Assembly: GCF_031143425.1 (NCBI RefSeq)
Contig: NC_090444.1
Coordinates: forward strand, 1,352,970,323 to 1,353,034,322
Source of the DNA: Pleurodeles waltl
Taxonomy: Eukaryota; Chordata; Amphibia; Caudata; Salamandridae
Direction: 5' to 3'
DNA: 64,000 nucleotides
Below are positions 30,645 to 43,497 of this stretch, piece by piece. The notes beneath the pieces are model-generated. The model was not told the DNA's origin. It saw only the letters and a list, made by a program, of their open reading frames with translations, and made no database searches. Both the position numbers and the translations under genes were made by a program. How positions within the stretch are numbered: the stretch's first letter is position 1; every line of letters begins with the position of its first letter.

Positions 30645-33404
30645 TATAGGAGGCTGGCCTGGTGTGTATTGGGTACCTATGTTACTTACACCTTATAGCA
30701 GGTCCAGTTATCTCTTATTAGTGTAATGTAGTCAGTGTCTAGAAGCTAGGCTCTCTAGAGGTAGCTGTGGATGAGCACCCAAGGCTTATCTAGGAGACAT
30801 GCAAAGCTCATGCAATACCACTGTAGTGCTTACAAACATGAAATAAAACACTCAGTGTTACAAAAATAAAGGTACTTTATTTTGGTGACACAAATGCCAA
30901 AAATACCATAGAGACGTTATTCTCTTAGGAGGTAAGCAATACACAAAGTATATACACTAGTATGCAGGAATAGGCATAAAAACAGTTATAAAAGTGCAAT
31001 TAGTGAAAATCACAATAGTTAAAAATGGGTCTGGGGGAGCACAAACCATATACTAAGAAAGTGGAATGCGAAAGTCAGTCCCCCACCTAGGCAAGTGTAG
31101 TGTGCAGAGGGGAGCTGGGAGTACTAGAAAGGCCCAAAGGTAAGTACCACAACCCACCCCAGCGACCATGAAAGGAGTAAATCACAGTAATGCTCCCAAA
31201 ACACACACACAGAAACTAAAAGAATTATGCGAAACCCAGAAGAGACTGCAAGACACCAACAGTGGATTCCTGGACAAGAAGACCTGTGGAAGAAGGGGAC
31301 CAAGTCCAAGAAGCACAGAAGAGTCCAGGAAGGTTAGGAGCCTCTACTAACCCGGATAAAGGTGCAAAAGGTGAACCACCAGTGAAGAAGAAAAGCCAGC
31401 ACTGCACCCAAGAAGACAAAGTCGGGTTCCTGGAGGGTGCAAGTGATGTCCCAAGCTGGATGGAGGATCGCAGTTGGGTTTGCGTCGGTAGAGTCTGTTA
31501 ACAAGCCTTGGCACACACAAAGCTCGCAGTTGGCGGAAAATGGAGCTGCAGGGGACCAGGAAGGACCAGGTGGGCTCCACCCAGGAGGGGGAGTCAAAAG
31601 GGGCCCTCAGCAACACAGAGAGCCCACAGACGACCAGGCAGTGCCCATAGGAGTCCCGAAGGACGGGGACAAGAAAGTTGCAGAAGAGGCCCACACAGCA
31701 CAACGACAAAAGCTCCCACGGCACTGGAGAACCACTCAGGAAGCTGTGCGTCACAGGATACAGTGCTGGGGGCCAGAGCTTCAAGATGCATGAAGATCTT
31801 AGAGGAAGGATGCCAACAAGCCTTGGCAGCTGCAAAAGACGCACTACATGGGGGTACTGTCTTGCATGTGAAAACAAGGTCTTATGTCCACCAAAGTTGG
31901 ACAGCTGGAAGAGAGGACCATCAGGACCACTTTAGTCTGCCACCTGTGATGCAGGATCCATGCAGCTCAGCAGGAGAGCGGATCTACGCAGCTGGTTGAC
32001 GTCGCAGTTGGTGCCTGCAGAAGCAGGGAAGTGATACCTTCAAACAAAGATAGATCCCTTCTTTCTTCTGATGCAGGCTGAAGACAGGCTGTCCTCAAAG
32101 GATGCATGACCGGGGAAATGTTGCAGTTCCTGGAAGGAGCCAGAGATACAATGTTGCAGGAGGTGTCTTGCGTCTTTGTTGCAGCTTGTTGGGTCCTGAA
32201 GAGTCCAGATGCAGTTTCTTCAGTCAGAAGTCGAAGTGGAGGGTGCAGAAGATTCCTGCTGGAGTCTTGCAGTCTGAATCTGAGGAACCACCAAAAGGTG
32301 AGACCCTAAAGAGCCCTGAAAGGGGGATTGGTCACCTAACCAGGTAAGCACCTATCAAGCGAGGGCTCTGATGCCACCTGCTGGCACGGGTCACTCAGCT
32401 GCTCCCAGAGTTCCCTATCAACCTTGAATCCAAGATGGCAAAACCCAGGGACCCTCTGGAGGAGCTCTGCGCACCAGCCTTGGGGTGGTGATGGACAGAG
32501 GAGTGGTCACTCCCCTTTCCTTGCAAGGAGGCCCCCAAATATGCCCTTCAAAGCATTTCCAGTGGCTTGGGGAGGCTAGCCCTCCCCAGCCTGTAACACC
32601 TATTTCCAAAGGGAGAGGATGTAACACCCCTCTCCCAAAGGAAATCCTTTGTTCTGCCTTCCTGGGCTTGAGCTCCTCAAGCAACAGGAGGCCAGAAACC
32701 TGTCTGTGAAGAGGCAGCAGTTGGGGCTGCCTGGAAACCCTCAGAAGGCTGAAATGGCAATACTGGAGGGTCTTCTAAGGAGCCCCAGAGTGCATGGAAT
32801 CATAGAACCAATGCCTGAAAAAGCCTTGGGGTTGATTTCCAACATGTTTGATACCAAACATGCCTATTGTCAGAGGTATTATTATGTAGCTGGACATAGG
32901 TAGTGACCTATGTGCAGTACACGTGTAAAAGGGTGTACCCGCACTCACAAAGTCTGGGAAAATGGGCTTGGAGTTCGAGGGGGCATCTCACACACAGGTA
33001 CTTTGCACCCTGCCATTTAGGCTAGAAGGCCTGCCATGGGGGTGACTTATAAGTGACCTGGTGTAGTGATAAATGGCAGTGATAGGGTGCTTGCACCTTT
33101 TCACACAGGCTGCAAGGGCAGTCCTGCAGAAGCCTGTGTATGGGCTCCCTGTGGGTGGCAGAATATATGCTGCAGCCCATAGGGATCCCCTGGAACCCCA
33201 ATGCTCTGGGTACCTAGGTACCATATAGTAGGGACTTATAAGGGGGCACCAGTGTGCCAATTGTGGGTGAAATACAGACTTTTGGGAGAGAGAGCATAAT
33301 CACTGGGGTCCTGGTTAGCAGGATCCAAGTGAACACAGTCAAACGCACTGACATCAGGCAGAAAAAGGGGGCAACCATGCCAAGAATGTGGGTACTTTCC
33401 TACA
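30645..33404 (-). mobile_element. LTR-like repeat family 1, copy B
   Basis: The plus-strand view runs from TATAGGAGGCTGGCCTGG to GGTACTTTCCTACA. Possible 5-bp flanks are ATGAT (30640-30644) and AGGAT (33405-33409), one mismatch. It contains AATAAAGGTACTTTATTTT near 30867 and the same ordered blocks as copies A and C. The several 80-176 codon frames on both strands (31262-32000) are not shared as intact frames with the other copies. It is read as a non-coding LTR-like repeat, sense on the minus strand. Confidence 0.72.
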
Positions 33405-33739
33405 AGGATAATGAGAATCCGAGCAGCAATAGCTGCTGTCAGAACCCCTTTTATAGGGCCACAGGACAAGCAGAAGCTATTGAGGCCAACAATGGGGTTG
33501 GGGCGTTTTCCTCCTGATATCCTAGGGCCTGACCTACTATGGGTCCTGAGTAACTGGGCCAAGTAGACCTTTAGCACTTGACTTTCAATGGTCATGAGTC
33601 CAAGGCTTCTTGGGGGAGTTAGATGCAGGGAGTGAAGACAGGCTCACAACTTAAAATACATTGAATAGCAGCAATAAATAATTGACCTGTCAAATTATCA
33701 CTTATAAGAAAAAAGGAGTATTTTATATATGAACATTAA
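33405..33739. other. Unassigned stretch
   Basis: No gene or repeat recognised between family 1 copy B and a small MITE. Confidence 0.4.
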
Positions 33740-33908
33740 GCACTTGATTTAGAGTTTGGTGGAAGGGATCATCCATCAGAAACATGACAGATATCCCGCC
33801 CGGCATATTACAATTGAATTATAGCCTATGGTACTTGTAATAAAGCAGACAGGATATCAGTCATATATTTGATGGAGTAACCCCTCCGCCAAACTCTAAA
33901 TCAGGCCC
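33740..33908. mobile_element. 169-bp MITE with TAA target duplication
   Basis: The left end GCACTTGATTTAGAGTTTGG and the right end (minus strand) GGGCCTGATTTAGAGTTTGG form terminal inverted repeats of about 26 bp. TAA flanks both sides (33737-33739 and 33909-33911), a size and sequence typical of PIF/Harbinger targets. Non-coding. Confidence 0.8.
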
Positions 33909-33911
33909 TAA

Positions 33912-34406
33912 GTGAAATATGGTCCACATAAACAATACTCACAGATCCACTGATGTCAGTACTCTAGCGTTAGATAAGCATGCCCCAGAATTCCACTTCC
34001 CTTTCCAATATTAGTGGTTATTCTCTAGTCATGATAGATGACATTCAGGTTAGGCTCCACTAGCATTAATGGTCTCAGGATTCCCACTCTGACTCATCCA
34101 AAGTCAAAGGTGTTCTAGAGCCTACAACGCTATGAGGAAAAAAGTTGCCCTGGGACCTTTGGCCCTGCAATTAGTTTCACCCGCCCCTGCCATGGTTGCT
34201 CTATCGAAGTACCCGGGAGAGCTCCACAGTCAGGTATCACAAAGGTCTTTAGCTGCTACAGTGGGTATCACTCGTAGCTTTGCAGGGGGTGTTACTGGTC
34301 AATACTGGTTCTCCCTTCGGTGTTGCAGTAAGTTCCCCTAGTCCTTCTTGCAGGTAAGGGGTGATCGTATGGGTTCCAATGCTTTAGTCAGGGCAAAGGC
34401 ACTTGC
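33912..34406. other. Unassigned stretch
   Basis: No gene recognised. It leads into the 87-bp array. Confidence 0.4.
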
Positions 34407-34900
34407 AAGTCACCACAGTGGCCTTCCCTCTCTCCATCAGCAGAACCAAGTCATGATCCTAGCTCCTCACGGTGGTCCCCTTCAGCACAGCAGTAATGCA
34501 CTCTTCACAGCAGCGTCTACTGGCATATATCATCACCTGCTTTACTTCACACATGGGATACTGCCCAATCAGTATAGCTGTAATTCACTCTTCTCGACAG
34601 CCTCCTCTGAAATACTGAGTCACCAAATTTACTCCACACATGGGCGACAGCCCATTCAGCATACCATTAATGCAGTCTTCACTGTGGCCCCCTCTGGCAT
34701 ATAGGGTAACCGACTTTACTATGCACACAGGTTACTTCCTGATTGACACTGCAGTAATACACTCTTCACAGCTGCTGTCTCTGGCATACGGGTTACCAAC
34801 TTTACTCCGCACATGCACTACGACCCGATCTTCACAGTAGTAGTGCACTTTTCACCGCAGCCCCCTCAGGAATATGGGTCACCAACTTCAAACTGCAGAT
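34407..34900. repeat. 87-bp tandem array
   Basis: The block TAATGCACTCTTCAC, or close variants, starts at 34494, 34581, 34668, 34755 and 34841, which gives a steady 87-bp period over about five units. Each has a CACACATGGG-like segment. The long plus frame (34348-34704) exists because 87 is a multiple of three. Confidence 0.87.
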
Positions 34901-36551
34901 GCCTGATGATGGGTTTGGTGCAGAAAACACTTCCTCACACCTCACTATGGGGGATACACTCCCTAGGATCCCCCACTGGACCTTGCTCCCTCCAAACACT
35001 CTCCTCTTCCTCACAGGGCACAGTGGTCTTGGCAAGCAGGTAGGCACTTGTGCTCCAGGCTCCATGGCAGGTGGTCTTGGATTTATTTGGAAGATGTCCT
35101 GCCATCCAGCTGGAAGACTGGCAAACCTTAGCACCCAGTCGTGGTCACAGTTAGCTTACTTGCATAGCTTCTACTCTTCAACATACAGCCTGACTGGCTG
35201 CTTGAAAGTTGAAAATGTTGGGTGTCTCAAGCTCCACTTCTCATAGCCCATTTCCAGACATCAAATGTTATTTAAGGTCTGAGTCATTAATGTTTGTACT
35301 GTGGGTCTGATTCACTTTTAAGTACTTCTCTCTCTGGTCTCCACTTTGCCCAGAAAGCTATATGTCACAGTAGGAACAACTCCAAATCTGATAGCCCACC
35401 AACACAGGCCAGCAAGTGACTAGAAGTTCACACTGTGATATCAGCCGCAGTGATATGTGCATCAAAACGTTATCCTAGGGCCCCAGCCCTACTCTTTATG
35501 ATGGTTCTATCAGTGCCATCTTCTTTCTAAGGTATACCCAGGGCCCTTTCCAGAGTCCTCAGAATCAAAAAACACAATTTGTAGCGTACCAAAGAGCCTG
35601 GCTCTTCCTTGATCCAGTGTGTGCCACACCCAACTCCTAGGAATGAAGCAATTATTCTCATCTAGATAACCCTGGGTTTCCCAAAATGGAACCCAGAGTC
35701 ATCTATGTATTATATCACTCACAAGCATGCATACACAACATGCATACAACACACATATGCAACCACACATGCGCTGCACAGCTCTACACACTAACTTTGT
35801 GTGTGCATAGGAGGGCTAAGCATACAGGAGAATAACTTTACATGAGTGGGCCTGTAGGCCTCACTCCAGTGATACAGGGAAAAGGCATGTTCGCTCCTGC
35901 TGATCACTACATGCTATGCTGTTATGACAGTGCTTATGCTGCTTAATTCCTGGTAAAGGTCATAGCCTTTGACCACTATGAGGGTGTTGCTTTGGGCACT
36001 CTTCTCGGTCCAACAAGACCACAATCCACAACCAGGCCTACATCATGGTGCACATGCATGATCCAAACTCGCCCAAGTGAGGATCTTTTCCATCACTACA
36101 GCTGCCATGATGAAATCTGGTTGACAGCTACTGCTACCCATCACGTCATTGTGACATCACTGAAACTTGTTCACTGTGACAGAGTAGTGGGGAGAAGATG
36201 CTTGCAGAATCTCTACCCTTAACACCTGTAATTCAGACAGACATTGCATGATGATAAAGTGAGGATCTTAGTGTTAGTTGGCTAAAATTATGAGACAAAT
36301 TCCTTTTTGAAGACCTGCAGTCAAGGGAAACCCACACGATCAGCCAAAGAAAGGTGTTTCTGATACAACCGAACCCCGAAGGATTTCTCATGTTAAGGAT
36401 GCACATTCTCTGAAAGAGAATATTTTCACATACAACATACAACTTGCTTTGTAATTTGAGATAAACCTTTTAATATAAGACAGCTAAAATAATTTTATAT
36501 TGTATGATAAATTGCAGTCCACATATTCATCAAATTAATATATTCTTGTCA
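34901..36551. other. Unassigned stretch
   Basis: 1.65 kb without a recognisable gene. There is a short CA/GCATGCATAC-rich microsatellite at about 35710-35775. Frames up to 115 codons have no recognisable domain. Confidence 0.4.
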
Positions 36552-39505
36552 ATTAGGAGGCTGGCCTGGCTTGTAATGGGTACCAAGGGGTACTTACACT
36601 CTGTACCAGGTCCAGTTATCCCTTATTAGTGTAGAAGTGGTGTCTAGCAGCTTAGGCTGATAGAAAAGGGTAGCTTAGCAGAGCAGCTTAGGCTGAACTA
36701 GGAGACATGCAAAGCTCCCACTATATCACTGGTGTCATATGCACAATATCATAAGAAAACACAATACACAGATATACTAAAAATAAAGGTACTTTATTTT
36801 TATGACAATATGCCAAAAGTATCTCAGTGAGTACCCTCATTATGAGGATAGCAAATATACACAAGATATATGTACACAATACCAAACATATGCAGTAATA
36901 GCAATAGAAAGCAATGCAAGCAATGTACAGTCACAATAGATTGCAATGAGAGCACATAGGTATAGGGGCAACACAAACCATATACTCCAAAAGTGGAATG
37001 CGAACCACAAATGGACCCCAAACCTATGTGAGCTTGTAGAGGGTTGCTGGAACTGTAAGAAAACAGTGAGGGTTAGAAAACTAGCCCACCCCAAGACCCT
37101 GAAAAGTAGGTGTAAAGTGCACCTAAGTTCCCCAGAGAGCACAGAAGTCGTGATAGGGGAATTCTGCAATGCAACAACAATGGATTTCCAGACGAGAGTA
37201 CCTGTGGAACAAGGGGACCAAGTCCAAGAGTCGCGACAAAGTCGAGATTGGGCAGATGCCCAGGAAATGCCAGCTGAGGATGCAAAGAAGCTGCCACCGG
37301 ATGGTAGAAGCAGTTGATTCTGCAAGAACGAAGAGGACTAGGAACTTCCCCTTTGGAGGATGGATGTCCCACGTTGTGAAGAAGCTAGCAGAGGTGTTCC
37401 CACACAGAAAGACCGCAAACAAGCCTTACTAGCTGCAATGGTCACGGTTAGGGTTTTTGGATGCTGCTGTGGCCCAGGAGGGACCAGGATGTTGCCAATT
37501 GTGTGAGGAGACAGAGGGGGCACCCAGCAAGATAGGGAGCCCTCACAGAAGCAGGCAGCACCCGCAGAAGTGCCAGAACAGGCACTACAAAAAGGAGTGA
37601 ACCGGAGCTCACCTGAAGTCACAAAAGAAGATCCCATGACGCCGGAGGACAACTCAGGAGGTTGTGCACTGCAGGTTAGAGTGTCGGGGACCCAGGCTTG
37701 GCTGTGCACAAAGGAAATCCTGGAAGAGTGCACAGGAGCCAGAGCAGCTGCAAATCACGCGGTACCCAGCAATGCAGTCTAGCGTGGGGAGGCAAGGACT
37801 TACCTCCACCAAACTTGGACTGAAGAGTCACTGGACTGTGGGAGTCACTTGGACAGAGTTGCTGAGTTCCAGGGACCACGCTCGTTGTGCTGAGAGGGGA
37901 CCCAGAGGACCGGTGATGCAGACTTTTGTTGCCTGCGGTTGCAGGGGGAAGATTCCGTCGACCCACGGGAGATTTCTTCGGAGCTTCTAGTGCAGAGAGG
38001 AGGCAGACTACCCCCACAGCATGCACCACCAGGAAAACAATCCAGAAGGCGGCCGGATCAGCGATACAAGGTTGCAGTAGTCGTCTTTGCTACTTTGTTG
38101 CGGTTTTGCAGCCGTCCAGAGCAGTCAGCGGTCGATTCCTTGGCAGAAGGGGAAGAGAGAGATGCAGAGGAACTCTGATGAGCTGTTGCATTCGTTATCT
38201 ACAGAATTTCCCAAAGCAGAGACCCTAAATAGCCAGAAAAGGAGGTTTGGCTACCTAGGAAGGAGGATAGGCCAGCAACACAGGTAAGAGCCTATCAGAA
38301 GGAGTCTCTGACGTCACCTGCTGGCACTGGACACTCAGAGCAGTCCAGTGTGCCAGCAGCACCTCTGTTTTCAAGATGGCAGAGGTCTGGAGCACACTGG
38401 AGGTGCAGGTCAGGGGAGTGGTCACTCCCCTTTCCTTTGTCCAGTTTCGCGCCAGAGCAGGGCTGGGGATCCCTGAACCGGTGTATACTGGCTTATGCAG
38501 AGATGGGAACCATCTGTGCCCATTAAAGCATTTCCAGAGGCTGGGGGAGGCTACTCCTCCCCTGCCTTGACACCTTTTTCCAAAGGGAGAGGGTGTAACA
38601 CCCTCTCTCTGAGGAAGTCCTTTGTTCTGCCTTCCTGGGCGAAGCCTGGCTGGTCCCCAGGAGGGCAGAAACCTGTCTGAGGGGTTGGCAGCAGCAGCAG
38701 CTGCAGGGAAACCCCGGGAAAGGTAGTTTGGCAGTACCCGGGTCTGTGCTAGAGACTCGGGGGATCATGGAATTGTCTCCCCAATGCCAGAATGGCATTG
38801 GGGTGACAATTCCATGATCTTAGACATGTTACATGGCCATGTTCGGAGTTACCATTGTGACGCTATACATAGGTCGTGACCTATGTATAGTGCACGCATG
38901 TAATGGTGTCCCCGCACTCACAAAGTCCGGGGAATTTGCCCTGAACAATGTGGGGGCACCTTGGCTAGTGCCAGGGTGCCCACACACTAAGTAACTTAGC
39001 ACCCAACCTTTACCAGGTAAAGGTTAGACATATAGGTGACTTATAAGTTACTTAAGTGCAGTGGTAAATGGCTGTGAAATAACGTGGACGTTATTTCACT
39101 CAGGCTGCAGTGGCAGGCCTGTGTAAGAATTGTCAGAGCTCCCTATGGGTGGCAAAAGAAATGCTGCAGCCCATAGGGATCTCCTGGAACCCCAATACCC
39201 TGGGTACCTCAGTACCATATACTAGGGAATTATAAGGGTGTTCCAGTATGCCAATGTGAATTGGTGAAATTGGACACTAGCTTATTAGTGACAATTTGGA
39301 AAGCAAAGAGAGAGCATAACCACTGAGGTTCTGGTTAGCAGAGCTTCAGTGAGACAGTTAGTCATCACACAGGGAACACATACAGGGCACACTTATGAGC
39401 ACTGGGGCCCTGGCTGGCAGGGTCCCAGTGACACATACAACTAAAACAACATATATACAGTAAAATATGGGGGTAACATGCCAGGCAAGATGGTACTTTC
39501 CTACA
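36552..39505 (-). mobile_element. LTR-like repeat family 1, copy C (longest)
   Basis: The plus-strand view runs from about TTAGGAGGCTGGCCTGG to GGTACTTTCCTACA at 39505. It is the most complete copy and contains AAAATAAAGGTACTTTATTTT (about 36780), AACCATATACTCCAAAAGTGG, a minus-strand TATA-like CTATTTAGG (38222-38233) and a strong hairpin at 38763. The left flank is unclear because of small changes; CTTGT and ATTGT may be a decayed target duplication. ORFs up to 161 codons are not conserved between copies. Confidence 0.72.
38763..38819. repeat. Near-perfect 27-bp-arm hairpin in family 1
   Basis: Arms 38763-38789 and 38793-38819 differ at one position and are separated by GAA. They begin GATCATGGAATTGTC. 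Equivalent but decayed hairpins lie at about 4285-4335 (copy A) and 32790-32840 (copy B). Confidence 0.87.
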
Positions 39506-42500
39506 ATTGTGAATGCACGTATAGGGATATCTTCAATATTATTTCTGTTGGAATTTGTATGACTATTCACATTTGCTACTTAATTATTTCTGAAAGTATG
39601 TCCAGTATTTTATCAAAACGTGAACCTCACTGAGGTTAGGATGCTACTTTTCTAAAACCATAAATGTTTTATTTAATATAAATCATGTTTCAGAATCTAT
39701 CTACAACCCTGCTATTTCTCTATTGAATGAAATCTATAAAATCAAGTATCACAACATGTAAGTAAAAAGTAAAAGTCAGGAAAAAACATGTTTTTAATAT
39801 CAAACTGTTTTGGAATCCTGAACTAACTATTTTAAAATGTCTTAAATATTGACAGAAATAAATTTGCTGTCAATATTTTGCACACTCAATATGGGATAAG
39901 TGAAGTGCTCATGTATTGCTCATGAAATATTATATTGCTTCACTTGTGTTTTTGTAATTAATAATTACATTGTGTGAAAATAGAGGAAGGTCCTCTGTCT
40001 CCCGTTTCTCAGACATCATCTGTCAGTCCTACCCTCTTTCTCCACTGCCATCTTGTTCCAGGTAGGTGAAATAGACTATCAATGAGCTGAGAGATTGCTT
40101 GGGGCGTATGGCCTTACTCTCCTAGTCAATTCATAATAATGCCCTACCCATGTCTCCCTAGACGTAACTATTTCAGCTCAGGAGGTCTCTCAATATGCTG
40201 GTGAGGGAGTGGTTACCATTCCACAGAATACACTCCCCAGGCCATATTCATTCTTTCCCTGTTCACCTTATCTTAGCAAGCGGCAAGGAAGGCATTGTAG
40301 GCTAGTCAACAGACAAAAAGATTAAGATTTTTGTTTGATAAACCCAACCATTTCTTTCCCAGGTTATTCTCGTTCCTAACGTGTATTCCTTCAGCCCACA
40401 AGTAGCTGAGAGGTGATGAAGCAGCATGAATGGGCTAAAAGAAAAAAATGCTTGTGACTGACTATAGCCATCAGGTATGATAATTTCAAATCTCCAGGCC
40501 TCTAAAATGTTCCATATTTTTCTTGGATTTAGATGCTCTTTCTCTGATGAGGAAAACGTAGGGGTCTGTCCTACCGGCCCTTTTATCTTGGCCTAGAGAC
40601 CCCTTACAGCATCACCCCATGGCTCGTAAGGCAATCTCCACACCCTCCAGCTTCCTGGGCCTTGCAGTGCTCCTATGTGTCTTGCAGCAGTCTGAAATAC
40701 CCCTTGACGAGGGCACCTCCAGTCAGAACTGGTCAACAGATATTTTAGGAGAATCGCCTCCTCCACAGTCACCAGCATGTCTGCCTCTACTGTCCCCACA
40801 GGTTGTTAGGAGGACAATGCCACTGGCTCTAGAGAGAAGAGTCCAATGACATCTAAAGCGTTCACTCCTGAGAGAGGTTTGTCCACATGAGGTCTCCTTC
40901 CTCATCTTCAGTAGTTTCATTTTCTTCTAAACGTTTCTCCTTTGTGCAAGGGTTTAAAAGTGAATGCGTTAGTTCTAGAATGTGGGCATCGCTGCCCAAT
41001 CCAAGGATCCAACATACCCCTCCACCCTGACAGACTTTTTCTTGGAGTAGCCAATTGTCTAGTACGCCTCTTTGTAATGCACGATGGGATTATAAAGATG
41101 GCAGAATCAACATTTTTTTGTAATAGTTATATTTTGGGCTTAGTTTTGCCCCTAAATGCTACCGTAGAAAGATTACATTTAATCAGCCTATGCAGATTTC
41201 CCCTACACTTTTCTTCTACCACGAGAAGGCCATACGCCTCTCGAAATGGCTCTATTGTCTGAGGGTGACTTTGATCTCATTGCTGACAGCAGCATAAATA
41301 ATTTGGCAGAACAGGATAGTTCAAAGCCCAAATCTCATTGAGGGTTGCAGTTTACTGCAAAACCCAAGGTATATGCAAAAGTGTAAACCTGGTGAAATCA
41401 ATATTACATTTCCACCCTGGACCTCTTCTAATTTATAGAAAGAGACGTTCCTAGTTTCTCTAAATTGAACCAATGTAAAGTTAGCTTTTGCACTCAACTT
41501 TCACCAAGAACAGGGGCATTCATTGTGTGGCATATGGGCTGTTTGTGCCCTCCTGCCCGTTACATGCAGTCCTCTGATGAAAAGCAGCATCAGGATGCTA
41601 TTTACTTTCAGAAAGATGTTAAACAAATGTGAAAGCTTTCATTTACATTTTACCCGCAGTAAAAAAAGAACTGGAGATGTCCTGCTCGAGTTATCGTCAG
41701 TAACACCTTCATATTTAAAGGCATAATCCAGCTACTGAAAAATATGATAAAGTGTCTTCAAAATTCAGAAGTGTTTTTCTTAAATGTGCTGAACCATTTG
41801 ACCTCAGTACATCAGATTATTTCACTGCAGTAATAGACATTTATTAAAAGGCGATAGATAGTTGTGATAAAAGTCGCTAGGGACTTGTAAATATTAGTTA
41901 GTTGTCATTTCTTCCTATCTCTGTAAGAAAAGCAGGAAACTTGTCATAAAGGGAAATTGGGATTAACAAAAACGGTGCATTCTTTTTAGTTACCACCTGA
42001 CTAATTACACAAAAACCGGGGTGTGAGTGGCTCTGATGGTCAGATTCAGGGACTACTGTCACCGAAGAAATGCAGCTGCCTTTTCAAATGTGCCAAGATT
42101 TTAAATAGAGTTCACAGCCAATCTATTTAGGCACAGTGGTAAAGCCAAGGTGAAATGTGAAGTGTCCTAGTGCCATGGCTAACATTTTCCTGCTGTCCCA
42201 TGTCTAGCAGTGAAGGGTGAATGTCTGTGTCTGCCACCTCAGTGAATTGCACACGATGCTGGGGGATCTTTGAAAAGGATTTTTCATAACACTTGCTATC
42301 TTAAGTGAGCCTGTTTCTAAGCACTCCAATTTTTTATAGATAGGAGACTGAAGGCATAATGTAATTGTGAGGCCTATGATTTAATAATTAAGTCACTTCC
42401 TTTGTAACACTTGACTCGTCAAATGTAGCAATAGCAAGCAGAGAAGGCTTATTCCAGGTGCGGAAGAGAGATAGCAACTCAGATAAAGCTAAACACAGCA

Positions 42501-43039
42501 TTGTCAAATCTATGTCTCCATGGGCTTCATTTAGAGGTCAGTTTGGAATGAAAGCCTCAAAACTCCATGACTCACAGTCCACCATATTTACTCCCCCCTG
42601 TCCACTTACAATCCCAACCTCACCCTGCTGTCATCACTGCAGCCGTCAATCACAACACAGACCATTGTTTATGAGCCTTAGGAAAATGTTTGAGAGTACC
42701 CATGACCTAAACTGTGAATTGAGTTAATCACTGCATACTAACACTCTATCCAACAAAAAAGGAACATTTCTTTTTGGATGATAATTTAAATTTGAAAAAA
42801 CTGCACAATTGATAACAATTTTACCAAGCTCCCTCTGTGGCAGATTACCAGTGTACAGGTATAGACCGATTTTTTAGCAGTAATCCTACTCGCTCAACCA
42901 GCACAAATGTGTACACGCATATAACCAGCACAGAGCCTCTCACACCTGCGGCACAACAGTGAGACTTATTTACAACGGTGGGCATAGGCACTTAGTACCC
43001 AAATCTATTTTCGGAAGCTAATGTGTTGCGCCCGTTTAG
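39506..43039. other. 3.5 kb without recognisable features
   Basis: AT-rich sequence with no frame above about 110 codons and no family resemblance. It is the longest stretch of the window that may be ordinary or very ancient DNA. The frame 40942-41262 has no recognised domain. A GATAAGTGAAG-rich AT segment lies near 39890. Confidence 0.4.
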
Positions 43040-43330
43040 TACACCAGGAGTTTTTGCTTTGGATCACTTGTTTTTTTGGAGCTTAATTGTGGGTTGAGTC
43101 TCACTACCAAGTCTCACACTCAGCAACTATATAGTAACTGGACCTCACACGTTTACGTTTACACGTTTAGGATAAGGCCGCTGAAATGCAGCTAGGGCAT
43201 TGTGCACTGGGTTCCTTACATATGAACACGTGTGCACATGCTTGTGCGCCCAGCTGCAGACTTCATATAAGAGACTACAGTTGTGCGAAACAAGGACACT
43301 GCAAAAAGGTAACCTATCCATAACACTTTT
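43040..43330 (+). repeat. Dispersed repeat shared with 8800-9120
   Basis: It has the same ordered blocks as the upstream copy (GAGTCTCACTACC, CACACGTTTACG, GTGTGCACATGCTTGTG, AGAGACTAC). The family is unnamed, non-coding and clearly diverged. Confidence 0.55.
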
Positions 43331-43497
43331 AAACTGCAAATTAGACCTGTCAAAATACCTCATATCACAGTTCTAAACCTTCATTTTAAATATTAAAACA
43401 TCTCCCATGTGCAGCCCTTTTCGCCCATAATGGTAGGGTGCATGAATATTTAAAATTAGGGAATGTAGAAATGAATGTTGAACATGTCTTTACATGC

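Noticed and set aside
31347..31877. 176-codon minus frame and overlapping plus frames in family 1 copy B
   Set aside because: They are not preserved in copies A and C, so no evidence of a protein.
34348..34704. 118-codon frame with repeated segments
   Set aside because: The 87-bp tandem period is a multiple of three, which keeps the frame open by itself.
40942..41262. Possible small host gene
   Set aside because: 106 codons, no domain, no conserved start context, surrounded by featureless AT-rich DNA.
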